64,000 bases of DNA, taken from positions 391,600-455,599 of the forward strand of contig NEEC01000029.1 of the NCBI GenBank assembly GCA_002189035.1. Reading direction: 5' to 3'. Below are positions 12,190-24,509 of this stretch, in pieces. The notes under the pieces were generated by a model that saw nothing but the letters and a program-made list of their open reading frames with translations, searched no databases and was not told the origin of the DNA. How positions within the stretch are numbered: position 1 is the stretch's first letter; each line of letters starts with the position of its first letter. Source of the DNA: Utricularia gibba. Lineage: Eukaryota; Streptophyta; Magnoliopsida; Lamiales; Lentibulariaceae. The translations under genes were made by a program, and so were the position numbers.

Positions 12190-14000
12190 ATGTTGTTCTA
12201 CTTCCCATGGTTACACCAAGAAGTTCAGCAGTGTGATGAATTTGGGTGCTCCCAGAAAGCCACTGATTGCACGGTATTCGTTTCAGTTTTTGGTCCCGCT
12301 TCTGGGTTTTCATATCTCTGATGTGGGATTTCGAGTTTTAGCTCGTTTGTTTGATTTTTCGTGTTCGAAAAACTGTTTGGTTTTTCGGTTGAGAAACTGA
12401 TTGCTTTTCAAGATTCCTATCCAGGGAAAGATGCATAAATGGAAACCACTATAAGTCATCACAATCATCATCGTTTTACTCTTCTCTTCTGAGCGACTGG
12501 TGATTCGATTTCTCAACAAGTTTGCTAAGTCTAAAGAAAAACAGCTTTGAAAAATAAAGGCTTCCTTCTCTTTCACAGCTTTCACCAAAGATTGTTTTTT
12601 GTTTTCCTAAAGGGCCTGTCTCTTTAAACTTCATTTTGCTTTTAATCTCTTGTAATTCTCAGCCATCTTTCACTCTGATTGATCTTTGAGGGTGCTTTCT
12701 CAAAAATATAAAGCTGATGGAAATGTTAGTGGTCAGTTATGTTGGTATCCTCTGTCCACTTGTTTTATTTGGAAATATGAGAGGGCTTTGTGTTATCTCA
12801 GCTTGTATCCTTATCAACGTCATTATCCTGCAGAGTAACGTGATTGATTCTCGTTCCACACAATAATAAATGACTCCCTACCGCTGGGTGTCAAGGGAGC
12901 AAGACAATTTCAATTTACTGCGCCTTGAGTTCCCCCCTATAAGTTTTCCTGATTATGCTCACTTTCTGCCTTCCTACTTGGAAATCACAGGCATCTTACT
13001 CTGTAAATGCAGGGACTATCCATATCTGGTTACAGGATATGGGGAGAAGGGGACTTGTTCCAGGCCCCTGAGCCCATTATCGAGGAAACAGTTGTGGGAA
13101 TCGATCCTGTTACAGCGGCCATGTCAATGATATCTTGTGGTGAAGATGTGATATCACCCCAGTCGTTGAATGTTTCCGACATCGAATCCTCTATCAAAAG
13201 CGGGAAGATACTCAGTGAGGTGTTCTATGAGTGCAGAAAGGATCTTCTAGCAAAGCAAGGGAATGAAACTCCACTATCCGAGGTCTTGAGCATCAAACTC
13301 CCAGATGACAAGATGGATGAGCAGAGAATGATCATTGATGGTGGAAAGTTGAATGCCGAGGGCTCATTCCTGAAGAGTATTAGTTCCAGTTGTCTTCAGT
13401 CGATGGACAACATTAGCCACTCATCTGTAAGGCCAGATTTTCCAGCGATGGACTTGAGAGCTGCAACTGGGCTGCGAAGAGCTTTCAGTGAAGGCGACAT
13501 AAAGGTCTAGTTTCGCATGCTCTATTCTCTCTTAACTAGAAGCCTTCAATAGGTTACTGTTTCACTAAATTTTCATCGGCTTCCGTACTGGAGCAGAACT
13601 TTAAGCTGAGAAATGATGTTTCTGGGCTCTTGAGGTGGGGAAGGGTGATTCATTCTGAGTTTTTATGACAGGCTCTAGGTAACAAGAGTAACACCGATAG
13701 CCTCCACTTTCAGCTGGGGCGGCAACAACCTCACGCCTTGAACATGGCTGCCATCAGCTCCGCAGAACGCAGGGAAAAACTGTCTCGATATCGTAACAAG
13801 AAATCCAGGAGAAACTTCGGCCGCAAGATCAAGGTACAACTAACTATAAGCAAGATGGTTGCAGCCACGTGCACGAACGCAAGGTAAAGCTCTCTTGTGT
13901 TTTTCAGTACGCGTGCAGGAAGGCTATAGCAGATAGCCAGCCTCGAATACGAGGGAGGTTCGCCAAGACAGAAGACACGGGGACTCTGATGAAGCAGTGA
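12190..14000 (+). CDS. CCT-motif family (CMF) protein
   Basis: Proposed exons are 12190-12273, 13013-13504, 13672-13833 and 13908-14000, giving 276 residues. The last three are secure: the second contains GEGDLFQAPEPIIEE followed by DPVTAAMSMISCGEDVIS, and the third and fourth encode the CCT motif (RREKLSRYRNKKSRRNFGRK, then IKYACRKAIADSQPRIRGRF), basic and nuclear-targeting, at about residues 222-265. The first exon (MLFYFPWLHQEVQQCDEF...) is inferred from phase and a family-like QEV.Q.DEF...QK pattern, so the start is less certain. Proteins with only a CCT motif act in transcription, some with NF-Y complexes, in flowering, chloroplast or stress programmes. It sits between BOB1 and an ATX4/5-type gene, as I recall for Arabidopsis At5g53420. 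Confidence 0.82.
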
Positions 14001-14651
14001 CCAGGGGAGCGCTGATGCTGCTGCTGCTACATTTGAGGGCCTCATCATCCATCTCCTCAATGACGTTGGCAGCAGCCGAGAGTACTACTTGGCCTATTTT
14101 CATGATTGTAGATTTGGTTTGTTATCTGGAGTTGTATATACCGTACGTAGCATCGAAATAAAGTATCATCCATCCAGATGTGTTGTACAGCATTAAACTC
14201 CAGCACGTGCACAGAATCATGCAAAACATAAGGACACAAGAGAGAAAAAGTAGAAAAGAAAGATTTACAACCAAGGAATCTTCTCTATTAGTGTTCGTAC
14301 CAAACACCAAGTGTGAATCAAAAAACACATATATACTTTTCTTCACACACTAAAGAAATAATCCAGAGAGATTAGAAAGAGCACACCGTTGACCATCACT
14401 CTTTTCTCTTCTGCTGTGCATAATCGACAAAAAGAACCTCAAGCAAAAAGAAGGGCTAGGAAGGAAGCTGTGTGATCTCTTCTGTACAGACTGCTGCTAC
14501 TTGTGTTTGATGGTGTTCTCTGTTAGCTAGCTACTCTTGTAAGTTTAGAGGAGCAAAGAATCAGTCTCAAGGAAGCTGGCGGGTGACGAGCGCTTTCTGG
14601 TTGACTGCATGTGAAGAAGCAGAAGCCATTGGAATGTGAGCTTGCTTGTGT
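14001..14651. other. Convergent 3' regions of the CCT and ATX genes
   Basis: Both genes end here. No coding signal was found. Frames on the minus strand at 14057-14346 have no family resemblance. Confidence 0.5.
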
Positions 14652-17600
14652 CTAATTCATGAATTTTCTGCAGTTTGGAGCCTTGCACAAGCATGGAACC
14701 TTGAACTCTTCCGGCTCATCAGGATCAAATAAATAGTCATACCTGTACGGATGGAGAAATGGAACAATTGTAAAATTTATGTTCTTTACTCTCGGAGTTC
14801 AACACATTTCGATGAATCTCTGCAGAAAGAAATAGCATCTTCAAGGAGGGAGGAGGGAAATACGTTAGTTCATCACCAGCGGGAACGAACATCCGGGCAA
14901 TAAGTACGATCCGGCTCTCATCACTACCTACACTCATGATTCTTGCATAGCAGTTGGGCATACACTGCAAAATGTCGTAAGAAGGGATATTTAGAGGGGG
15001 CAAAAGCATAGACGTTCAACAGAAAGGAGCATCATCCATCAGTGTAAATAGATTATGTACCGAGTGGTTAATCAGCCGAGCAATGTTTCCGGCATCTGTT
15101 GCATCTACAACAACCTCTTCACTGATTTTGAATAGCTGAGGAGAGGAAAGCAGATTTTGTACAGTAAGGTAACCATGTGTACTCGGGATAACAGCATAAT
15201 AAGATGCTTGTCTCTGGCCAGAAGAAAACATCTCACATAGCAATCCTTGCCCTGTGCCCGATACCGTGCTTCTCTTAGATCCGCAACACTGCGTCTAACC
15301 TGCTCCCCCGATATTCCACCACCTAACCATTAAAAAAAAAAAAGCATAGAATAAGAACCCCTTCATAGCAGGGCATCAAGCATGGATTTCTTTCGTTAAG
15401 AGCATACATACCATTTCTCCTTCTTGAATATCCCTACGTGCAAAAAGACCCCAACCATGTATTCCTGATCTACCAAAGCAAACTTTATCCCTTTCTGTTC
15501 TCTGTATCATCCAAAAAATGTTCTGCCGTTGAACTTCGCCATAAAATCTCATTATAATGAAACGCATGTAACAAACCTGCAAATAGTGAAGCCTTTCTCT
15601 AAAGGTGGAAAAGGACTCCCGCTTCTCTGTTTTCTGTGTCAGAGACGAGACCAAAAAGTAGAGGTTTTTTTCCTGCTATCCCCTACAAATGGAACGATGG
15701 TAGAAAATTTACCCTATTTGCATTCAAACTTCTTATTACGCCCATTGAATGATGACGAGACCCCATAACATAGTGGACTATTGCCTCATTACTGATCTGC
15801 AAGACAAGGGAAAAAATCGGCAAAGAAATCAGAAAAAAGTAAATGGTAAGCAAATCAGCGCCTTTCCCATCAACATTTCTAAGCAAATGGATCAAATAAA
15901 AACATCTATTTTTCTAGACCTTGTTAGATCTTTTGTAGACACGGCACCTTGCTGCAGAGAATGGTTCAACCTCATCGGTTTCTAGTGAAGGAGGCTCCAT
16001 CTTCATCCTACTTGTTGAAATCAGCCTGGCGCTCATGTGCTTTTTGCTTTGAAGCAGGCTTCTGGCTGAGAAGGTCCCTTTGGGAGTCTCTATGATGAGA
16101 ACATTATCTGGATTTGGAGCCCTATACACAGGACAGTAAGGGCATGAGCATTATAGACATGTAAACGCCAAAAGATAAAATTTAAAAATCAACATTAGAG
16201 AAAAAGGATGAAGCAAAAACTCAATTACCTGTGGAAGGCGCAGTAAGATACCATTTTGGTCAACTGTTTGCCGTTCTTTTCAAGACAGTGCAACTGCAAT
16301 TTCCAAATGAAGTTTTTGAACTAACATTCAGTATATGAATAGCGAAAATGTCACAAAAATTCCGTCTGTTTCAGCACTCGAATCCAAATTACATTAAAGA
16401 TGAGCGACAAGCCTGACGAAGTCAAAATCAGAAGAAAAATACAGGACTGAAATACGTATTCAAGTTAGTACAGCACACCTCCATCCGGTAACCTGCCCTG
16501 GATGCACACACTGCATGGTAATAAGTGGAGCACTTGGTACATTGCGTACATGATCCATGAATCTGTTTGCAGACTACACACATCTGAAATACATGCAAAT
16601 CCAAGGATAACTAAATTGGTTAAGAACGAAAAATGTTAGGATCTTGAGCACTTCACTCATGCAGAAAAACCTAGAATATCATCTTATGAAATACACCAGA
16701 AGTGATCTCAGGTGCCAGGTGAAAAACGACAATACCTTTACAAAGGAGCTTGAAGGTATCTTCAATATTCCAATGGCAGGCTCCATCTTTTCATCACTTG
16801 CAAATGAAACTTCAGGTTGAAACCAAGCACAGGTAATGTGAACCCACAATGGTGAAACATCTGTAGGTTTCAGCGCACCCCCTACATTTTTTAATAAACC
16901 CACAACTTATAGTATGATCAAGATGACTTGATGCTCGTATTTAGCCAAATTTAGGGAAAAGGAGACTCTTTTCAACACACTATAGTCGATCAATGAGTGT
17001 ACAACAGCACCCTCAAACAGACTAATAGGACTACTCAACTACCTTTCACAGGGCATAGGCAACACTGCCGCTCAATATCAGGTGTCTCGCAAGATCTACA
17101 TACCCATGAGGTAAAATCACGGACATGTCTCGCTCCATAACACTCTTGATGAACAGCAATTTGGCATCTGCAAAAAAGTGGACCAAACAAAACAGTTAAC
17201 ATTCACAAAAAAAGTTGTTGATGAATTTGTTTAACATCTTTTATAAACATGTTCATCCATACCTAATGCAAATAATAATCTTGTTGAAGTCCCAGTCTTC
17301 AACCCAGCGACATACGGCACATCTCTCTGTTGTCCATTTAGCATGAACAGGTTCATGATGTTCTAATGCATAGAAAAAGGCTCAGGAGTCACTTCTAAAA
17401 TTCGAGACTGGTCAAGGCACATCACAAAATAAATAACAAAGGATTGGAACTAACCTTGAAGAAAATTAAGCAGCCTTTGCCTCCTAACTTTCATTGAAGG
17501 ACGTTTCATGGATTTAGCAGGAACAAGGCTCTGTTCGTGATACTCAGCCATCTGTACCATCTGTGTGACAAAAAAACCAGTCAAGTGGCATAACTTCAGA

Positions 17601-20214
17601 TGGTGCAGGTGGAAACTAAACAGGTAAGGGAATGAAAGATGAGTTTCAAAACAGACCCATTGTTCAAGGGGAAGCAGGGAACCCTTCACCTTGACACTTG
17701 ATTTCCAGTTTTTAGTTTTTGAACCCGTATGTTGTTGCCATTCACTGAGCGATTGCTTTTCCATTCCACAAAATCCACATTTGCAAACAACTCTGCATGA
17801 AGAGAACCATTCCAGTGCATGCAAACCCCCTAGCTGAATTTGAAAAATCTCTAGTGGAGGCAGATTAAAAATTAAGAATCTTACAAGTGTAAACTCGGAA
17901 AATAAATCCCTTCAACACCAGAGCAGATGACAGCAACTTTGTCAGGCAACATGGAATTGCTATTCCTTTTGCCATTCCTGCATCATGGGTACCGTGATTT
18001 ATTTAGTAAACCCTCAAGACATTAAAGAACTATTTTATGCCAAAAAGGAAGAAGGAAATTCACTTTATTTTAACATGCCGAGCCTCCGAATCAGATAACT
18101 CAAAATTAAACCTAGCTTTGCATTCAGGGCAGTAATAATCACTTATTAGCGTATCCTGCAACACCAGAAAAGTTCAGATAACCAACAACTCAGGCCTATT
18201 CAGCGCATAATGAGTTAATGGAGGGAACATGAAAATATTGAAGGAAGAGAGACCTTCACATTGTTTTGTAAAGACTTGTCACACTCTGCATGGAGCCACA
18301 CTTTACAACCATTACATTTGACCTGATGTTTTTGATCAGAGAAAGATGTTATCAGTAGAAACGCCTTGAAAAAAAAACTTCTGATTTTAATTGCTTACCC
18401 AAGTTCCGTTATCAAATTGATTTCGAATCTTCTTGCAAATGCTGCAATAATGTTTTATTTTTTTCAACTGCAAAAGAAAGGTGAAAAAAAACAGGCGAAC
18501 CATTAATGGGGATGGTTTTGGACAATGACGCAAGTACAATGTCATGCCCAAAAGGTAACGCACCCTAGCACAAGAAGTACACAAACGGTTGATGCCGGCA
18601 GCTGAACTAGTAGATTTTTTTTGCAAGTTAGATGCCATGCTAACACCACAGGCTTCACATGATTTCGATTCCTCTTTCACACGTACATCCTTCATGATGG
18701 TAGGGAAACACATGTTTCTTAGTCCCATCCCAGTATGGTAAAATTCGTATCTTGGAAAGGCATGCATTTAAAAATAAGTATATCTTTTGCAAGTAACACC
18801 GCATCAACAAAATCTTAAAGGAAATATACACATAAAAAGAGGTACTTATGGTCCCTAAAAAAACCATATATTCTATTCAATTCCACAAAGAACGAAATAG
18901 TTAAGCAAGAAACCAGATGAACTTACTTGCTCCCTAGAGTTGCGACTCTGCCCTGAATCAGAATCCTCAAAAACTCCCCTAGTAAGAGAACTAGGATAAT
19001 CAGGGCGGCCAGCAGCAGCATTTATTTCCACCATCAGCATCTCATTAAATCCATTTTCTGCCAAAAACGCCTCCTCTATCGCTGACCGAAGATCACTTGG
19101 CTTGCTATCGTTCAGTTCAGTTTGATCCTGAAACCTAAATCATCAAATTCACAATGGTTTCAACTCAACAAGTACCCCGAAAATCTTGTTTTAAAAAAAA
19201 AAACTATCAGATAAAATCAAAAAAGAAAGCAAAAAGGTACGGCAGAACCACCTGTCTATATAGTCGAGGAATGGAAATATCATGCCGTTTCTAATCCACG
19301 CATAATCCTGCTCAAAGAGGACATACTTAAATGCAACAAATGCAAGCAGAAACACAGAAAACAAAAGCACACTTTACCCTCTGAGTTCCATTTCCAGAGT
19401 AACCAAAGAACATTACACAAACTGATCCAGCAACTCGACAATTGAAAACCTTCTGCGGGATTTGCATCTCTTGATTTAAGACAATCGCAGGCCATGCAGG
19501 GCAATTCTTCCCAGAAATGGCCCACACAATGTCACCTTCATCAAACTCCTGGGAGCCATACAATTTATCAATGCCGCTAATTTCTGCACAATCAACAAAA
19601 TCTTCATCAATCATCCAATCATTCCTCAGTTCTGCAATCTCTTCCTCGGATAATGGCGCAAATTTTCGGCCATGGAAAGTATTGGTCTTTTCCTTCGTCA
19701 ACTTCCGATTACCTATCACGTTTGCACGAACCCCTGGTGCCCTGAATCCAGATTCTTTTACCTTTTCTTGAAATGGTGTATAATCTGTATCCAAATCAAA
19801 CTCCCGTGTTCCATTCTTACTGGAAATCTTCTCTTTTTTCCAATTATCAAGAATCGAATCATTGAATCTCGACGGGAGTACCTGAACTCTCCCACGAGAC
19901 GTTCTCACCAGAGGCGGCCGTGAGACTTCTTCTTTCGCCGAAGGAGTCGTGTACATTGACTCCAACTCTGGACGGTCCACGCCGACTTCAGCCACGGCAG
20001 CGGCGGCGCTCGACAGGATTTTATGAATCCCATAACTGCTGAACGTAATTACCCCCGCAGCAGCCTCCCCAAGGATATGCAGCGGAAAACAACCATTATC
20101 GATTTTGCGTTTCTTCCTCTTCGCTGACGACTCGTCGTCTTCTGCCGCCGAATCGCCGCCTCGGCACCGTTTCAGAAACGGCATTACCAGTTTCAAGTTC
20201 TTTTTTATAATCAT
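14652..20214 (-). CDS. ATX5: ATX4/ATX5-type histone H3K4 methyltransferase (PWWP-PHD-SET)
   Basis: Twenty-three exons can be traced, with first exon 20214-19378 and last 14742-14652. They total 3119 bases, one short of a frame of about 1040 codons (Arabidopsis ATX5 is close to this). The N-terminus has [19 protein letters not shown] and a PWWP domain ([20 protein letters not shown], about residues 228-330, exons to 19252). A PHD finger follows ([13 protein letters not shown], then [15 protein letters not shown], 18467-18064). The second PHD and extended PHD ([18 protein letters not shown], then [14 protein letters not shown] and [11 protein letters not shown]) lie at 17362-16229. The SET domain ([16 protein letters not shown], then [16 protein letters not shown]) ends with post-[16 protein letters not shown]. 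It should methylate H3K4 in nuclear chromatin. Exon 15322-15237 has a five-G run where GGGGGG is expected (EYRGEQV), breaking the SET frame. There is no FYRN/FYRC, so it is not ATX1/2-type. Confidence 0.93.
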
Positions 20215-21724
20215 CCTTCACTGGAGCTCCGAATTCACTCAATCTGTAAATTCAAAACCCTAGTGGGAGTACAGAAATGCTCCCCCAGAACATCAAAATC
20301 GCCGCGATCACACAATTCCGTCACCAAACTCAAAAACCACCCGATTCAAAATCCAGGCCGAAACCCCCCCTTTTTGTGGCAATTTAGGGATCCCTGTTCC
20401 AACACTTATGTCTCTCTCCACCTTCCCCTGAAGCGATGAGAGAGAAGGAGAAAGGTAGCATTTTTATATCCAGGAGGATATAGATACACTCTGAATTGTA
20501 AGTAAAGACACCAATTTATGAATATACTACAAATTTTAGTCTATTCTGTTCACATTTAATCGGAAGCTAGAGACGAAGGAACATTTATCAGGAAGAAGCG
20601 TTCGAATTCCATTCGATGAAGCTTGTGATACGCGTACAGATGCATGTACGTGTGGTAGGCGCATCTGAGTTGCAGCTGATGCTGCCACAGTTAATGGCTT
20701 CCATATTCTTTTCCGGGAACACCCACAAATCGAAGGGAAGCATTTGCTAGCACAGGGATTCATCAGTTGTTTGTCAATAAAAAGTTGCGTTCTTTTACAG
20801 TCACAGGGGTCCAGCAGAGCCGGCGGGGCGGTGGAGAGATCCTCGAGATGCAAAAGTGCGAATGATTTTCCCGGTGAGAGAAGAGGCGGGGGCGTTGGTG
20901 GAAACGCATGATTTTTCCGGATTGGTTTGTTGACCTAATCGAGAAAGAAACTCGGGACACAGATCAGATCCATGAAGCAGGGAAATGGACAAGGTAAACC
21001 TAGTCTGAAATTGGGAAAGGAATCAGAATTCAGAGCCAGTGGGACAAACCCAACCGATGGCGGAGGATTTTATGTTACACCACTTTCCCTTGTCTGATTT
21101 CAAGACTTGTGGAATGTACGCCTTTCTGTCTCCAAACCTTCCTCAGAAGTGAAGTAGCCTGTTGGGTCACATCGTATGACTGTCTCTGAGGGGCTTTTTT
21201 TTTTACACTTTTAATTCTTAATTTGATTTCGAACATTTGAAAAAAGGGGGAAAAAAAAACCATGAATTCATGCATGCCGCACAAGTTCACTGTCGTCGGT
21301 TCATTTCCGTGAAGTGGGCCTGAGAAAAGTTGCCAAGCAGACTCCATGTGTATTTCATCAGAGAAATTGCCCTGTGTTTAACTAACAAAGGCTTGAATGT
21401 ATTCTAAAGCTGAGCATTCCGCCATGCTCATTGATGGAGAAGCGGAAGTAGTTCAAGTAACATGACAACACCAACAGACTGACTCCTGACTCCAGGAGGA
21501 GCAATTGCAATTTGCAAGCATGCCTCATCAAAGTTTCATTGTGCCGAGGAATGCGGAAGCCCCTTCCTTCCGCATGGGCTGGAGCTGGATTGGGATTGCA
21601 CCAGGGCTGGAAACCAATGGAGTAGGCCCATGTATCCCTTGTTGTGCTTGTGCATTTGCATTGGCATAGCAGGGGCCCTCTAGATCCATCCAGCAGAAGG
21701 GAAGGAGTAGAACGAAGATAACCT
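20215..21724. other. ATX5 promoter side and non-coding spacer
   Basis: It holds the ATX5 5' untranslated region and promoter (GAGAGAAGGAGA-like purine stretches near 20440). Minus-strand frames at 20536-20992 and 21075-21347 have no motif I recognise. Confidence 0.45.
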
Positions 21725-22860
21725 ACCCAAGTTTATAGTGGTCCACTGTATGCAGTGGCACCTGGTACGGCTGCATTCAGAACACAAGTGCTGCTGAGGA
21801 TGGTGTAATCTCTGTTCTGCCACCTGGGAAATGCTTCTTCCATCAAAGGCATTGCCGCAGTTGTGCCTGCTGCTGTATCAGAAAGTTGCACCAAAGCCTT
21901 GATACTGCAGGAGACTATGAATTTCTTGAGATTACAATGTGTGATGCCATTTTCCCAGAATTGGCCACAATATCTCAACCTAAAATCCAGCGGTCTTTTC
22001 AAGTGTAGTGATCTTGTGAACAAAACCCAAATGCAGAAAACGGCTGCAAAGCACAACACTTGTTACCGCATCGAATGATTCAAAAAGGAATACAAAAGAA
22101 TGTGTCCGAGTTACTTGTCTTCACCGAACATCATTTAACAGAAAAGAGCACAGATCAACATCTAAGTCGCTGTGCTGGGTCGAAAATTTTTGAGACATTG
22201 GCGACATAATCTAGTTGATCACCAAAATTAAGTTAGAAACCCCCCAAATACAAAATACAAAATACCAAATAAATGGTTGAACATTTTGACAGAAGCAATC
22301 TTTCTGCCAAGCAATAATAAGCTGCCATCGAAGATATATCCTTGGCACGTGGTTGCATGTTTCACGCCATCATGTGAAGTAAAAGATTTAGGAAGCATGA
22401 CAAACAACTCACACAATAATCAGAGAAAGCCTCCTGCACTGTTGATAAATCGGTGAGGGCCCATCAGCTACTAAAAGGGTGCCAGTTTCTTAGCAGGAGC
22501 AGAACATCAATGCTAAAAAGGCGTGGATCATTCTCCTCAAATGCTACATTACCAGCAACATCTGCAGCACTTTTGTAGTTGACAATTTCTAGCCTGTTTG
22601 AGTACTGAAGGTACACAGCTTTCCCTCGTAAGTCGTACGGATGATACGTTATCATAGCATAGCAATGGCTTGACTCAATTCAGCCTTCAAAACATTAGGA
22701 AAAAAAAAAAAGTAGGAATACAAAAGCCATAAATATGGTGCGAATTCAATGAAATGCTGAGTTTGTTAGACCCAGCCTTGGGCTTACGGAACGACATTCC
22801 CTGTTCCATCAGCTCCTGTTCAGAAGAAGAACCCCAGGAGTGGCTGGCTGGAAAGAGACG
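21725..22860 (-). pseudogene. PTB: Decayed polypyrimidine tract-binding (PTB) protein pseudogene
   Basis: Reading the minus strand downward, successive pieces match plant PTB1/2 in order but in different frames: SSSEQELMEQG and an IEFA piece of RRM1 (about 22850-22745); AELSQAIAML, stop, then ITYHPYDLRGKAVYLQYSNR and SAADVAGN (about 22690-22490); an FSAFGF/VHKITTLEKTAGF piece after an apparent acceptor ttgcag near 22045; ALVQLSDTAAG (about 21900) with a shifted copy of NAFDGRSIPR; and NRDYT (about 21810). Stops, several indels and missing segments rule out a working protein. The ttgcag acceptor still sitting before the FSAFGF exon shows that introns remain, so this is a duplicated or locally dying gene, not a reverse-transcribed copy. 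Its position between ATX5 and the plastid pyruvate kinase fits where I recall Arabidopsis PTB2 (At5g53180). Confidence 0.78.
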
Positions 22861-23027
22861 ACATTCCGGTGCAGGAATCGTCCTTGCCCTTGATAAAAGA
22901 AAACGATTGAGCCAAACGCGAAAGCATTGCGGCAGCAAAGAACAAACTTGAGGACGGCAACAACGAGGTTGACTAGGATGAGGGTAGATCAGAATCGACG
23001 TAAGAATAAAATAAAACATAAATAATT

Positions 23028-23048
23028 CATCCATCCATCCATCCATCC
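23028..23048. repeat. (CATC)n microsatellite
   Basis: Five consecutive CATC units. Confidence 0.9.
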
Positions 23049-23085
23049 GTGTGGGCCCAGGCGCCGTGTTCTGGTTTGCAAGCGT

Positions 23086-23108
23086 CTGGTCTGGTCTGGT
23101 CTGGTCTG
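23086..23108. repeat. (CTGGT)n pentanucleotide repeat
   Basis: About four and a half CTGGT units. A related CTGGA array lies at 44074-44098. Confidence 0.9.
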
Positions 23109-23429
23109 TGTCTCAACTCTCAACCCAGCGGATGGATGGATGGGCACCCACTGGAGCGATGGGATGCAATCCACCACGCAGGCAGAAGAAAAGACGCTTA
23201 GCAGCAGTTAATTAAATCAAGTCAAGTCATTGGGTGGTTAGCGGTTACGAGGGCATGTGATTTTGCAGCTGGGGGCGGGGATGTCGTGGTGGGTCCCGCT
23301 CCTGTAATGAATGTCTTTCCACAATGAGCGCGCTCACACCCACACACAGTCTCACACATGCACAAGCGAGGACCCAATCCAAGCATCCTCCACCTCCCAG
23401 GCTCCAACCACAACCACAACCACGACGGC

Positions 23430-23458
<29 letters not shown>
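23430..23458. repeat. (CT)14 microsatellite
   Basis: Uninterrupted CT dinucleotide run. It gives rise to the Ser/Leu or Arg/Glu repeats seen in translated frames here. Confidence 0.95.
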
Positions 23459-23463
<5 letters not shown>

Positions 23464-23889
23464 ACGTGACGACAAACAACTACAACAAGCAGTCGCCTGT
23501 TTCGGTGTTCCGGGGGGGCTTGGCGAGTATTAGTTGCTTCTACTTAACTCTACACCTTAAACGCCCAGTCCAGTCCAATAATTCCTGATGACAACTGGCT
23601 GCCTGCTTTCTCGCTTGCTTGCGGTGGAAATAGAGCCTGATTCGTAGTAATTGCACAAAAAGAAGGGAAGGGCCTGGCCTGGCCTGGAAGCACCGCACCG
23701 CAGGATTGGAGTTAATAGTAACAAGGAGGGGGGGGAGGGGGAGGCAGCCTGCAGCTGCCATGCTGTCGTATTTAATGAGCACTTTACCCCAAAAGTGTAG
23801 CCTTGCCCTTCCACCACCACACATCATGTGCCTGCCTGCCTTCCGGATTATTCATCTCGGGAGTGTGTGGGTTAGTTACTGCATGACTA

Positions 23890-23908
23890 GGGCGGGGCGG
23901 GGCGGGGC
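23890..23908. repeat. (GGGGC)n short G-rich repeat
   Basis: Three to four GGGGC units, a possible G-quadruplex-forming stretch. Confidence 0.8.
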
Positions 23909-24509
23909 ATACGCGAGACCGGCCACATATCCGAAACCGCCATCGCACGGAAGGCGGTAAGGCCCCCGGACACCAACCAAGGCGGCAGGCAGACCCTTCC
24001 CCTCCCCATGTAGGGCAGGGTGCGAGGATCTGCCGCGTGTCTGTCCCTCATAAACGACTCCGCTCCAACGCCCTCTTCCTTGTGCATTCAATGCTCCAGT
24101 CTTCACTGCCAACAACCACCAGAGGCGGTGAAAACATGCACCGTTCCGGCATCCGCGACTATTCCGGGGAACGGAGGGACACTTGCCCAGTTTTGTGTCA
24201 CCTATTCACTGCACTGCACTGCCCAGTCAAGGCAATTTCCTTTTGAGCCGTATTAAACAACATGGGGACTATCAACTCCTGGTCCGCGGGCAAACATGTA
24301 CTACGCCGGCCCCGATAAATTTTAATCGCAAATTCTCGTGGTGTGTAAAATCTTAAATACAACATGGTTTTTAAATGACTGCGAGGAAAAGGCCACAAAG
24401 TTAGGTGTGAAATTGATGCCGGAGGGGGGGCGAAGAACGTGCTCCATGGAACTCAGGTTATAAATACAGCCTCAAATGAAGGCGCATTGCAGCGCATTGC
24501 AATTTGCAA

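Larger units (their letters stand above)
22861..24509. other. Spacer with microsatellites, upstream of the BAHD gene
   Basis: It is rich in simple repeats, listed separately. Open frames at 23222-24256 are produced by those repeats and by GC-rich sequence. No gene was recognised. Confidence 0.5.

Noticed and set aside
23028-23108. Repeat cluster as a possible CRISPR-like array
   Set aside because: Plain tetra- and pentanucleotide microsatellites; no spacers, and the genome is plant nuclear DNA.
23222-23588. Overlapping frames with Ser-Leu or Arg-Glu repeats on both strands
   Set aside because: They are translations of the (CT)14 microsatellite at 23430-23458, not genes.
24504-24509. TTG start for the BAHD gene
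   Set aside because: Nuclear plant genes start with ATG; the ATG at 24510 gives the normal family N-terminus.
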